Shown here piece by piece: positions 1 to 7,964 of a stretch of DNA of 20,611 bases. The notes beneath the pieces are model-generated. The model was given only the letters and a program-made list of their open reading frames with translations. It was not told the DNA's origin and did not search any database. Position 1 is the stretch's first letter. Each line of letters begins with the position of its first letter. A program made the translations under genes and the position numbers. The stretch spans positions 1 to 20,611 of the forward strand of contig CAKQCC010000013.1 of the NCBI GenBank assembly GCA_934216625.1, written 5' to 3'. Source of the stretch: an uncultured Lactobacillaceae bacterium (GTDB taxonomy: Bacteria; Bacillota; Bacilli; Lactobacillales; Lactobacillaceae).

Positions 1-252
1 AGAATCGCTTAATTATCTAGTATTCAAAACATTTCAATTTTAAATTAAGTACCAACCATGAACTTGGAAAAGCACCGCACCCCTAACCCATATTCTTCGA
101 ATCAAACTAAATCATTACTTAAGAACTGGCCATGATCAGAAAAACGTTTTAATAATTTTCCACCAAAAAAGCACTCCGCAAAATAATGACGTCCTAATTT
201 TAAAAGCAGAGCATCCTCATTAAACGGAGTGCTGATTAAATTTAGTAAATTA
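1..252. other. intergenic stretch left of ltaS, no gene seen
   Basis: This AT-rich stretch lies between the window edge and the ltaS stop codon. I see no open frame with a ribosome site on either strand. The only supported element is the terminator at 165-232. Bases 1-160 hold nothing I can name. A loose minus-strand promoter-like pair near 1-35 was considered and not accepted. Confidence 0.5.
165..232 (-). terminator. intrinsic terminator after ltaS, large loop
   Basis: Reading the minus strand, GCACTCCG (232-225) pairs perfectly with CGGAGTGC (178-171), and six T follow directly (170-165). The stem is 8 bp and G+C-rich. The segment between the arms is unusually long at 46 nt. It lies about 20 bp past the ltaS stop and would end the long minus-strand pts-laf-ltaS block. 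The T run supports a real terminator; the loop length lowers certainty. Confidence 0.7.
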
Positions 253-2310
253 CTAATGCTTTAATTCGGGAGCATTGGTCACGTATTTAATCAAACGATC
301 GTGATTCTTATCCATAATACTGTTATGCTTCTTTCGGTTTGCTCTCTTAAGTAACCGTAAACCATAACTAGGTTTGTAATCATAATCTTTCTTGTCAACT
401 TTCTTAAAGCCCTTCAAATGATAGAAGCGGAGCAAATCACCGTAAATCACGTGATCAGAAAGCGACAACTCTTTATTAACCAATTTCCGATCAGCCTTAA
501 TTTGTTTTCGTTGACTGGAATTCGGCTTAATCTTTCGCCCATTCTTGGTCAAATAAACGGTACTTCCCATTACCGTATAAGTCGGTGTGACAAAATTGCC
601 ATTCCGAAACGCAACTACTTGGTCACGATGCTGAGAAAGCAAGTCATTCCCGAACTGAACCGTATGATTATCTTTAATCCCTAATAAATGAAGCAGCGTC
701 GGCAAAACATCAATTTCACCACCGTACGTGTGATCAACTTTACCCTGGAGACCTCGGTAATTAATCATAAACGGTACCTTTTGAAATTGGGCCAGATCAT
801 AACTATTAATATGATTCTTATGAAGCAGTTGAGCAATTGCGGGACGGTGATTATTAGAGATCCCGTAATGGTCACCATACGCAACCACTACACTGTTTTT
901 ATCCAAACCAGTCTTGTGCAAGTAATTCAAGAATTCACCAAACGCTTGATCAAGATAGTGAGCAGTCTGAACGTATGGATCAACGGTATTATCTCCGGTC
1001 TTAGTCGCCGGGAAACTCGTGTTCTGCTTATCAAGCTGGTAAGGATAATGATTAGTTAAAGTAATTAATTTAGTATAAAACGGCTGAGGCAACTGCTGAA
1101 TATATTTAGCAGCATCGTGGAAAAAGATCTTATCCTTTAATCCGTAGCCAACGTTATAAGACGGTTTTTCATGATAATACTTAGAATCAAAGAAGTATTG
1201 ATATCCCCATGACTTATAGGTATTGCCCCGGTTCCAAAAGCTAGGGACGTCACCGTGCATCGCGGCGGTCGTATAACCATGCTGATCCAAAATTGCCGGT
1301 GCAGCTTGATAAGTATTCTGGGTTCCGTAAGTTACCATTGCTGAGCCTTGTGGTAAGCCAAACAACGAATTTTCAAGCATCATTTCGGCATCCGAAGTTT
1401 TTCCTTGAGCAACCTGGTGATAAAAATTATCAAAGGCAATTGTGTGCTGGTTATGATAAAACTTATCAATGTTCGGCGTAACCAGCTTGCCGTGAACCCG
1501 ATAATCAATTAGAAACTGCTGAAAGCTTTCTAAATGAATAATGAAAACGTTCTTGCCCTTTGCCTTACCGTAATATTGAATATTTGGTTTAGCTCGGTGC
1601 TGCTTAATGAACCGAAGAGCGCCCTTAATATCATTTGGTTTAGCTTTAGTTCGGGTCGAACTTTCCTGGTGAGTCTGGTACGCGTTAAACGCCGCGTATT
1701 CGTTAAAGCCTAGATACTTAACAATGTAATTATTATCAAAAGTCCTAGTTAGCAATCCCGAACGGTTAGCGTTCGACATTCCAAATTCGGCGAACATCAG
1801 AACTAGCGAAAAAGCGGTGACTTCCAGCGCGTTTTTCTTCTTGAATTTTCGCGGATCAATTTTAACTACTTTAAACCCAATCAGCAAAATTAAAATTATG
1901 ACGTCGGCAAATACCGCAAAGTCCATCGGGTGAATAATGCTGTCAAGACTTTTACTTAAATTATTTCCGGCAGCTCCCGAGCCCTTGATAATCCCGAACG
2001 AGAGAAAATCGGAAAATTCTCGATAATACAGAATATTGGCAAAGATCCAAGTCGATTCTAAAGCATCAATAATAATCATTAACCAATACGCTAATTTACC
2101 GTTAAAATAAAGGGCGATCCCAAACAATAGTAAGGCTGCCGGGATCGGATTAATTAGCAGCAGAAACTGCTGAATTCCGCCCTTAGCGCCGAGTGTAAAA
2201 TAAGTATTGTAAGCAAAATAAGTTTTAATCCAAAACAGTAAAATGACCAAAAGAAAGAAGCCAAATTTAGTGTTCAGGAAGTGTCTGCATTTCTTCAAAC
2301 AACCTGACAT
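253..2310 (-). CDS. ltaS: lipoteichoic acid synthase LtaS
   Basis: LtaS polymerises the polyglycerol-phosphate chain of lipoteichoic acid on the outer membrane face, taking glycerol phosphate from phosphatidylglycerol. The 685-aa protein has about five hydrophobic segments in residues 15-190, then an extracellular sulfatase-fold domain from about residue 250. The expected catalytic set is present: Glu261 (HLESF), nucleophile Thr305 in GKTSDAE, His352 (MHGD), Trp359, Arg361, His421 (TNHYPY) and Asp480-His481 (YGDHYG). Length fits lactobacillar LtaS. The ATG at 2310 follows GGAGGG with 7-nt spacing. It is last in the block, about 28 bp after the LafC-like gene, so synthase and glycolipid-anchor enzymes are probably made together. 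A primase-type LtaP paralogue is the main alternative, but position and full motif set favour LtaS. Confidence 0.95.
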   Translation of the reverse strand: MSGCLKKCRHFLNTKFGFFLLVILLFWIKTYFAYNTYFTLGAKGGIQQFLLLINPIPAALLLFGIALYFNGKLAYWLMIIIDALESTWIFANILYYREFSDFLSFGIIKGSGAAGNNLSKSLDSIIHPMDFAVFADVIILILLIGFKVVKIDPRKFKKKNALEVTAFSLVLMFAEFGMSNANRSGLLTRTFDNNYIVKYLGFNEYAAFNAYQTHQESSTRTKAKPNDIKGALRFIKQHRAKPNIQYYGKAKGKNVFIIHLESFQQFLIDYRVHGKLVTPNIDKFYHNQHTIAFDNFYHQVAQGKTSDAEMMLENSLFGLPQGSAMVTYGTQNTYQAAPAILDQHGYTTAAMHGDVPSFWNRGNTYKSWGYQYFFDSKYYHEKPSYNVGYGLKDKIFFHDAAKYIQQLPQPFYTKLITLTNHYPYQLDKQNTSFPATKTGDNTVDPYVQTAHYLDQAFGEFLNYLHKTGLDKNSVVVAYGDHYGISNNHRPAIAQLLHKNHINSYDLAQFQKVPFMINYRGLQGKVDHTYGGEIDVLPTLLHLLGIKDNHTVQFGNDLLSQHRDQVVAFRNGNFVTPTYTVMGSTVYLTKNGRKIKPNSSQRKQIKADRKLVNKELSLSDHVIYGDLLRFYHLKGFKKVDKKDYDYKPSYGLRLLKRANRKKHNSIMDKNHDRLIKYVTNAPELKH

Positions 2311-2338
2311 TTTCTATCCCTCCACAAATCATCAATAT

Positions 2339-3352
2339 TTAATTATGAACCCGGTCCGGTTTAATAAATAGCGCAATGACGCCCAAAAACATTCCTAAAT
2401 AATAGGTCAAGAGCCGCCAAATAATTAACGCTAATAATAATTTATCGGGATTAGTAACGTAATTCCTGAACAGAATTGAGAAACTGTATTCAGCGCCACC
2501 GGACCCACCGGGAATCGGAAATAACGAAATGATCATAAAAATCAGGACGTGCAAACTAACGACCATGATTAAATTCACGTCTGAATATCCCAAACTTAAC
2601 ATAATAAAGTAGGGAATTAAATAATAGAAAAAAAGCTGAAAAAAAGTAATCAAAATGAGCTTTAGTAATAATCGCCATTGATGAGCCATCTTGACGCTTT
2701 CCAAATAAAAAATATCAATTTTATGATCCAGCATCTGACGAAGCCGAAGCAAACGAGCTGGTTTCATAAACCATCCCGCCGGGCGAATTAACTGATGAAC
2801 CAATTTTTTAGTAAAAGAATTCCAGTACATCACTAGCAATAGCGCCACAATTACCAATAAATGGATCAAGAAGCCAAATAAAACCAAAAGTGACAAGTAA
2901 CTCATTTTTTCAACGACGTAATGGAACCCGATCAACAAACTAATTCCGAAGTTGATCACGATCATGCTTTGAAAAATAACGAATTTCATCAAGAGTGCCG
3001 AACTTGCTCGACCACCGTCAACCCCGGTTTGAAGCATGATAAGCAATTGAGCCGGCTGCCCGCCGGAAGAAAACGGTGTAATCCCGTTAAATAATTGTTC
3101 AACCAGCGGAACCCGAAACGAGTCGCGAAACGAAAAATTACTAACCTGATTGTTCATCAAAGTTTTAGTAACTAACCCTTCTAAACCAAGGTATAAAATA
3201 ATGCAGATCAGCGCAACGCTAATCCACCACCAATTGATTGTATCAAAATCATTAAGTAAAACGCTAATTTTAACGTTCCTTAGCATGTACAAAAGAATCA
3301 AGAGGCCAAAACTAACTACCCCGATTAACGAAAAGACATTTTTTCTTGACAT
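2339..3352 (-). CDS. LafC-like YbhN/UPF0104 membrane protein
   Basis: This is an integral membrane protein of the lysylphosphatidylglycerol-synthase transmembrane (YbhN/AglD) fold, about 337 aa with seven or more hydrophobic helices. It has the family signatures PFSSGGQPAQ near residue 95 and PIPGGSGGAE in the C-terminal third. It lacks the soluble aminoacyl-transferase domain of full MprF, so lysine transfer is unlikely. Members of this fold are suspected lipid or lipid-linked-sugar translocases. Directly after lafB it matches the place of lafC in Listeria, so I infer a role in moving or handling the lipoteichoic acid glycolipid. The frame opens at a TTG at 3394, but the ATG at 3352 (MSRKN) is a better start; its ribosome site GCGGGG is modest. 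From there the gene overlaps lafB by 28 bp, suggesting translational coupling. Confidence 0.8.
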   Translation of the reverse strand: MSRKNVFSLIGVVSFGLLILLYMLRNVKISVLLNDFDTINWWWISVALICIILYLGLEGLVTKTLMNNQVSNFSFRDSFRVPLVEQLFNGITPFSSGGQPAQLLIMLQTGVDGGRASSALLMKFVIFQSMIVINFGISLLIGFHYVVEKMSYLSLLVLFGFLIHLLVIVALLLVMYWNSFTKKLVHQLIRPAGWFMKPARLLRLRQMLDHKIDIFYLESVKMAHQWRLLLKLILITFFQLFFYYLIPYFIMLSLGYSDVNLIMVVSLHVLIFMIISLFPIPGGSGGAEYSFSILFRNYVTNPDKLLLALIIWRLLTYYLGMFLGVIALFIKPDRVHN

Positions 3353-4377
3353 TTTTCGCCCCGCTTTGCTTGATTTTGATAAAACGCCAGCCAAATTTTA
3401 GCAAGTCGAGCACTTGAATACCGTTTGGCGACCACAAGTGACTTCCTGCGCAAGTCAGCCAATAGAGATGACTGATTTACCAACTCGTGAACAACTTGAT
3501 TCAAGTTCGATAATGAACTAAAAGTTGCATAATTATGACCAAAAATCACCCGGTATAAACTTAAGTCCCGTAAAACTACCGGGATTCCGCAATTAAAGGC
3601 TTCTAAAGCTGACATTGGGAACAGTTCATTGTACGACGGCAGCAGGAATAAATCAGCAAGTTGATAATAACTACCCATCGCTTTTCGGTCAACAATCCCC
3701 GGAAACGTTAAATTAACCGGCGGATGTTCAACCATAGTCTTCAGTTTGGAATAACCGGCCGTTAACTTTCCAAACGAAAAGCCACCAACCCAAATAAATT
3801 GAATCTCGGGGTTGAGCCGTGCTAAACGAATAAAGTCCATTACCCCTTTCCGGGTCTGGACCTGACCACTCCCTAAAATTATGAACTGACGATCATCATA
3901 TCCATACTTTCTTCGCAATTTTAATTTATATTCTCGCGAAGCCGGATGAAATTCACGATGATTAACGAAATTAGGGACGTAAGTGATTCGCTGCCTAGGA
4001 ATTCCGTAAGCCACCAGTTTAGGAATAAACGCCGGATTAACCACCACTAACTGATCCATTCGTCGGTAAAAATTAATTACGTAATGATAAAAAAACCATT
4101 TAAATAATTTCGGTAACTTTAAGCTTTGGTCAAGAGTTTCGGGCAGGAAATGAACCATCCCAACTTTTCGGCCGCGTTTTTTAGAAAAAGTTGAAAAATA
4201 AAACGGTAAATTAATGGTGTGGTATTGGCTAACGTCAGCTCGATCGTAGCGATTTACTTCAACCTGAAGCTGATCCGCAAAGTGATCCCGCAGCAGGTTC
4301 ATTAGTTCATCATAAACACTACCGACTCCCTGACCCTTAACTGAATCAGCGGTTGAAAACATATCAATTTTGAGCAC
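3325..4377 (-). CDS. lafB: glycolipid glycosyltransferase LafB-like (GT4)
   Basis: This is a GT-B fold, family 4 glycosyltransferase of 350 aa. It probably adds the second sugar to monoglucosyl-diacylglycerol, making the diglycosyl anchor of lipoteichoic acid at the inner membrane face. The N-terminal half has an acceptor-binding segment (VGMVHFLPET) and basic and aromatic helices (KLFKWFFYHY) suited to membrane contact. The C-terminal half has the donor-site EX7E motif ELFPMSALE, and PSYNE just before it. The start is GTG at 4377 with GGGGG about 7 nt upstream; a later in-frame ATG (residue 6) lacks as good a site. The gene follows lafA by 12 bp and overlaps the next gene. The acceptor and sugar (glucose or galactose) cannot be read from sequence; LafB rests on family and position. 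Confidence 0.82.
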   Translation of the reverse strand: MLKIDMFSTADSVKGQGVGSVYDELMNLLRDHFADQLQVEVNRYDRADVSQYHTINLPFYFSTFSKKRGRKVGMVHFLPETLDQSLKLPKLFKWFFYHYVINFYRRMDQLVVVNPAFIPKLVAYGIPRQRITYVPNFVNHREFHPASREYKLKLRRKYGYDDRQFIILGSGQVQTRKGVMDFIRLARLNPEIQFIWVGGFSFGKLTAGYSKLKTMVEHPPVNLTFPGIVDRKAMGSYYQLADLFLLPSYNELFPMSALEAFNCGIPVVLRDLSLYRVIFGHNYATFSSLSNLNQVVHELVNQSSLLADLRRKSLVVAKRYSSARLAKIWLAFYQNQAKRGEKCQEKMSFR

Positions 4378-4389
4378 TTAAATCCCCCG

Positions 4390-5581
4390 TTAATTAGCAG
4401 CACTAATTCGTTTTTCAAAATTAAGCTGACAGCTTCGATAAAAAGCGACGACTTTCTTTTCAAAATTAGTTGAAGAAATTTCACGAAGCTTTTGCTGGCG
4501 AAGGTGGTTATCAAGCAACCGGTAACGATCACCGTGTTTTAAATAGGTAACCACCTCGTTCACGTATTCGGCTTCCGAACGAAAAGTCATTCCGAGCGAT
4601 TTATGGTTAAGCAGATCCTGGGTATAAGCACTTCTAACCACCACGACTTTTAGGCCGGTCGCCATTGCTTCAATGTAGGTCAGGCCCTGCGATTCAGAAT
4701 TAGAAGTTGAAACAAAAACGTTCGCCATGTGATAATACTGGTTCACGTCTTCGTTGTTAACTTCCCCGGTAAAAATGATCTGGTGAGTCAAGTGCAACGC
4801 TTTAGTTTGATTAAGCAAATCTGCCTTAGCCGGCCCGTCACCGACGATCACTAATTTTGCTTCGGGGACTTGGCGAAGAATCAGTGGCATCGCGTCAATT
4901 AACTCCCGAATATTCTTTTCGTAAGCAAGCCGACTAACCGAGAACCGGAGTCTTTGCGGTAAAACCAAACTCAGGACGTAAATCCTGGTACCGACCCTGG
5001 TTATAATGAGCGACGTTAATCCCCGTCGGAATCACCCGAATCGGGCTTTTGACCCCGTAAGAAGTTAATTTATCTAAGACCCGTTTACTGGGGGCAATCA
5101 CTCCGTCCAGATGATGACAAAAAACTAGAGTTCCTTCTTTGACGTGAATCGGTTTAAGTAACTTCCCGCGCGCCACGTAATGCAAATAGTCTTCGTACAT
5201 CGTGTGGTAAGTATGCAAACAGGGAATTTTTAATTTCTTGGCCACAAACCGGCCGATAATCCCCATTGAAAACTCGGTTTGGGTATGAACAATATCCAAA
5301 TTTAATTGTTTAGCAATCCGGTAAGCTCTAAAAAGCCCCCGAATTGCAATTCGCCGGTCAGTAAACGAAATAAACGGAATGCTCGAGAATCGAAAAATAT
5401 TGTGCTCATAAGTATTTTTAGGAACGTGAGGATCGGTCGTAGTGAATATGTAAACTTGATGGCCATGATCTTCCAGTTGTTCTTTAAGCGTCTTAATCGA
5501 AGTGGCGACTCCACTAACCTGTGGAAAATAAGTATCAGTAAAAATTCCAACGTTAATAATAAACCGCCACCTTAAAAACAA
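4390..5581 (-). pseudogene. lafA: lafA diacylglycerol glucosyltransferase, frameshifted
   Basis: Two overlapping pieces together form one GT4 glycosyltransferase of LafA/alMGS type, which moves glucose from UDP-glucose to diacylglycerol, the first step of the lipoteichoic acid anchor. The upstream piece (5581-4934) holds the N-terminal domain, with the signature GIFTDTYFPQVSG and the segment HTYHTMYEDYLHY. It ends at a TAG (4936-4934). The downstream piece continues one frame over at SVSRLAYEKN and carries the EX7E motif ESQGLTYIE, ending at 4390. Joined near 4937-4945 they give about 389 aa, the usual length. The break equals a net +1 (or minus 2); loss of one TC from a TCTC run would explain it. 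The only listed start, TTG at 5581, lacks a ribosome site. AAGGTGG at 5573-5567 instead points to ATT at 5557 (M-N-V-G-I-F). No other stop interrupts either half, so the damage is recent, an assembly error, or tolerated by frameshifting. Confidence 0.85.
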
Positions 5582-7320
5582 TTGCCAATCAATTTTCGCA
5601 CCATTCTAACCACTTCAATCTCATCGGTAGCTTGGTGAACAACTTGATTAACTAATTTTCGCATTCGAGCAACTCTTAATTTTTTAACTAACGACCGCGA
5701 TTTTAAGATTGAAACGCTATTCATCGAAAGTTGATTAACTCCCATTCCTAACAATAACGGAATCGCAATTGAACTTGCCGCCATCTCCCCGCATACGCAA
5801 ACTGAAGTCTGGTTCCGGTGACAGCAACTGACGATTAACTGAATCATCCGAATCACTGATGGATCAAACGGTAAGTACAAATTAGCGACCAAGTTATTGC
5901 CTCGATCGGCCGCCATCATAAATTGAATTAAATCATTAGTTCCAACGTTAACGACGTCCGCCAGCTTGGTGAGCTTGTCGGCCATCAGCGCTGCTGCCGG
6001 GGTTTCAATCATCAGGCCAACTTTAATCTGGCCAACCAAAATTCCGTGCTGAATTAGTCGACGACGTTCCTCTTCCAAAATCGTTTTTGCATCCCGAAAT
6101 TCTTGAATGGTCGAAATCAACGGAAAAATAATTGAAATTTTACCGTAAGCCGAAGCCCGAAGAAGCGCCCGCAACTGGGTCCGAAACAGCTTAGTGTGAT
6201 CAAGGCAGAACCGAATCCCACGATAGCCCAAGAACGGATTACGTTCACGAGGCTGTTTCAAATAAGCAATTCGTTTATCACCGCCAACGTCTAAAGTCCG
6301 AAATGTCACCGAATGATTTTTCGCCTGTAAAACGATTCTCTTATAAACGTGAAATTGTTCGTTTTCACTCGGCAGGTGCGAAAAATTCATGAATAAAAAT
6401 TCGGTTCGGCAAAGGCCGATTCCCTCGGCACCGACGTCATTAGCCGGTGCAATATCACGAAAATTATTAACGTTAGCCGCGATCCGCATTGGAACTCCGT
6501 CAGCCGAAACGGTGGGACTCTTTTTAAGGTAATTCAAATGCTTCAGTTTGAACGAATAATTTTTCAGTTTACGACGATAACGTTTAATTTGGCTGGGGTT
6601 CGGATTAATGATCACCGTTCCCTTCGCGCCATCGACCGCCAAAAGATCATTAGCCGAAACATAATTAGTAATTCCCTTAATTCCAACCACGGCCGGCATT
6701 TTTAGCGTCTTCGCGATGATTGCCGAATGAGCGGTCTTTCCACCTAGATCAGCAACCGCACCCTTAACGTAATTAGTGTTCAGCTGAGCCATATCACTCG
6801 GCAGTAAATCATGGGCCACGATAATCACCGGTCGGTTAATCAGGGCTAGGTTAGGTAACCGATGCCCCAGCAAATGACTTAAGATTCGTTTGGTTACGTC
6901 GCGGATAAAATTAATCTTCAGTTTGGCAGCCTTGATAATCATGTGATTACCATTTAAATTATGGTGATTGTTAACTAGCGCCCGGATCATATTCTTGGCA
7001 ATCGTTTCGAGGGCCCATTCCGCGTTTAACTTATCATACTGAATCTGACGCTTAACGGCATCCGTAAACCGATTATTAGTCAAGACGTCAATGTGAGACT
7101 GAAAGATGTGGGCATTCTGGTTGCCAAGATTCCGTAAAACGTTGGCCTTAATCACCTTAAGATCCGCCAATGACTTGCGAAGCGCCACCATAAAACGTTT
7201 TATTTCAGCCGAAGTTTTAACGACCCGGCGTTTCTTAAACGATAAATCGGGAGTAACAATTTTATAAACCGGCGCGATCGCAATTCCATTACTGGCGGAA
7301 ATCCCTTCCAATCGCTTCAT
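5572..7320 (-). CDS. ptsI: PTS enzyme I (phosphoenolpyruvate phosphotransferase)
   Basis: Enzyme I takes phosphate from phosphoenolpyruvate and passes it to HPr in the cytoplasm. The 582-aa protein has the full domain order: HPr-binding N-terminal domain, swivelling phosphohistidine domain with His198 in GGKTAHSA, and a C-terminal PEP barrel. Catalytic residues remain: Arg305 (CRTEF), Arg341 (RTLDVGGDK), Glu439 (MIETPAAA), Asp463 (GTNDL), Arg473 (AADR) and Cys510 (VCGEMA). Several positions that rarely vary are changed. GGRTSHS is GGKTAHS, the usual Lys-Glu-Leu-Pro after GGDK is R-I-A-Y, and the Gly-Asp after CGEMA is Ala-Ser. The protein is also very basic. It starts 2 bp after the ptsH stop, and its stop codon overlaps the lafA ribosome site. 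It is probably functional, but divergent. Confidence 0.93.
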   Translation of the reverse strand: MKRLEGISASNGIAIAPVYKIVTPDLSFKKRRVVKTSAEIKRFMVALRKSLADLKVIKANVLRNLGNQNAHIFQSHIDVLTNNRFTDAVKRQIQYDKLNAEWALETIAKNMIRALVNNHHNLNGNHMIIKAAKLKINFIRDVTKRILSHLLGHRLPNLALINRPVIIVAHDLLPSDMAQLNTNYVKGAVADLGGKTAHSAIIAKTLKMPAVVGIKGITNYVSANDLLAVDGAKGTVIINPNPSQIKRYRRKLKNYSFKLKHLNYLKKSPTVSADGVPMRIAANVNNFRDIAPANDVGAEGIGLCRTEFLFMNFSHLPSENEQFHVYKRIVLQAKNHSVTFRTLDVGGDKRIAYLKQPRERNPFLGYRGIRFCLDHTKLFRTQLRALLRASAYGKISIIFPLISTIQEFRDAKTILEEERRRLIQHGILVGQIKVGLMIETPAAALMADKLTKLADVVNVGTNDLIQFMMAADRGNNLVANLYLPFDPSVIRMIQLIVSCCHRNQTSVCVCGEMAASSIAIPLLLGMGVNQLSMNSVSILKSRSLVKKLRVARMRKLVNQVVHQATDEIEVVRMVRKLIGNCF

Positions 7321-7322
7321 AA

Positions 7323-7589
7323 CTAATCAGAAAGGCCTTCCTTTTTCATTACCGCAGCAATCTTATCAATTGCCGCATCCTCATCCTTACCATCAGCGGT
7401 AACGGTGATTTGAGCTCCTTGCCCTACTCCCAGGGACATCACTCCCATAATTGACTTTAAATCAACTGACTTATGGTTATAAATCAAAGTAATTTGCGAA
7501 TCGTATCGAGTCGCAGTTTGAACCAGAAGTGTTGCTGGACGAGCGTGAATCCCGGTTTCTGCGGTAATTTTAAATCGACGTTTTTTCAT
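7323..7589 (-). CDS. ptsH: phosphocarrier protein HPr
   Basis: HPr is the small cytoplasmic phosphocarrier between enzyme I and the sugar-specific EII proteins. In Firmicutes it is also the partner of CcpA in carbon catabolite repression. The 88-aa sequence is a textbook member. The active His15 lies in TGIHARPA and the regulatory HPrK/P target Ser46 lies in [11 protein letters not shown]; both motifs are intact. This strong conservation contrasts with the altered enzyme I downstream. The ATG at 7589 follows AAGGGGAAG at normal spacing. It precedes ptsI by only 2 bp, and both are probably transcribed from the promoter in front of the 62-aa gene at 7814. Confidence 0.97.
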   Translation of the reverse strand: MKKRRFKITAETGIHARPATLLVQTATRYDSQITLIYNHKSVDLKSIMGVMSLGVGQGAQITVTADGKDEDAAIDKIAAVMKKEGLSD

Positions 7590-7625
7590 TCGATCTTCCC
7601 CTTGTTAACAGACCAAAAATCAATT

Positions 7626-7814
7626 TTAATTTCGATCATAAGTATAAGTAATTTGACCATTTAACTTAGCAGACCCGACGATCCGTTTCCGGGTCGGGAA
7701 TTCCATAAAGGCCGCCTGAAAATTAGCAAAATCATCAGGTCCGATCAAAATGGAATTAATCTGCGAATCTTTAAGTTGGTTTAAAAGTTTAGTGTAATCA
7801 GAAACACTTTTCAT
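7626..7814 (-). CDS. small conserved-type hypothetical protein (62 aa)
   Basis: I do not recognise a function. The protein is 62 aa, cytoplasmic in character, with no membrane segment or signal peptide. An amphipathic N-terminal helix (SDYTKLLNQLKDS) is followed by alternating hydrophobic stretches (INSILIGPDDFANFQAAF and IVGSAKLNGQITYTY), suggesting a compact alpha/beta fold. It is credible as a gene: ATG at 7814, an AAAGGAAG ribosome site, a likely promoter just upstream, and a place at the head of the pts block 36 bp before ptsH. It may be a small regulator or accessory factor of the operon, but that is speculation. Confidence 0.75.
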   Translation of the reverse strand: MKSVSDYTKLLNQLKDSQINSILIGPDDFANFQAAFMEFPTRKRIVGSAKLNGQITYTYDRN

Positions 7815-7835
7815 ACGTTTCTTCCTTTAATTTTT

Positions 7836-7844
7836 ATTGTATCA
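7836..7844 (-). promoter_or_regulatory. extended -10 promoter for the 62-aa gene-ptsHI block
   Basis: The minus strand shows TGATACAAT, an extended -10 (TG-n-TACAAT; the hexamer is 7841-7836). No good -35 lies at 16-18 nt. The predicted start near 7829 gives a leader of about 15 nt that just includes the AAAGGAAG ribosome site (7828-7821). It lies about 95 bp from the CtsR box, so CtsR probably does not control it. Confidence 0.45.
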
Positions 7845-7936
7845 TAATTTAATTACGAATTAATAATCAGGTTCAGCCAGTTAAAAGGTTCAATTCTTTG
7901 GCCTCTTACTTAAAACGTGATATTCTAATTGGGAAA

Positions 7937-7953
7937 GGTCAAAAAAGGTCAAT
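7937..7953 (+). promoter_or_regulatory. CtsR operator upstream of clpE
   Basis: A direct heptad repeat, GGTCAAA-AAA-GGTCAAT, matches the CtsR consensus (tandem RGTCAAA spaced by three bases) with one mismatch at the last base. CtsR is the class III heat-shock repressor of clp genes in Firmicutes. The box lies 11 bp upstream of the proposed clpE -35, so it could hinder polymerase binding. Only one clear box is visible. Confidence 0.88.
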
Positions 7954-7964
7954 CAATGTGATCT

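Noticed and set aside
1..60. Minus-strand promoter-like pair (TTGAAA then TAATTA) for a gene beyond the left edge
   Set aside because: The -10 matches at only three positions and the presumed gene is outside the window.
418..1481. Several plus-strand open frames opposite ltaS (418-684, 688-1059, 1293-1481)
   Set aside because: They lie wholly within the well-supported ltaS gene on the other strand, lack ribosome sites and show no recognisable domain.
2339..3394. Full MprF lysylphosphatidylglycerol synthase
   Set aside because: Only the membrane translocase-like domain is present; the soluble aminoacyl-transfer domain is missing.
4302..4532. Minus-strand open frame across the lafA-lafB junction
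   Set aside because: It is an alternate frame of both genes; the real frames carry family motifs and this one does not.
4934..4942. Programmed +1 frameshift in lafA
   Set aside because: The site reads CTC-GGT-TAG and lacks a prfB-like CTT-TGA or a good re-pairing run; simple indel or sequence error is more likely, though not excluded.
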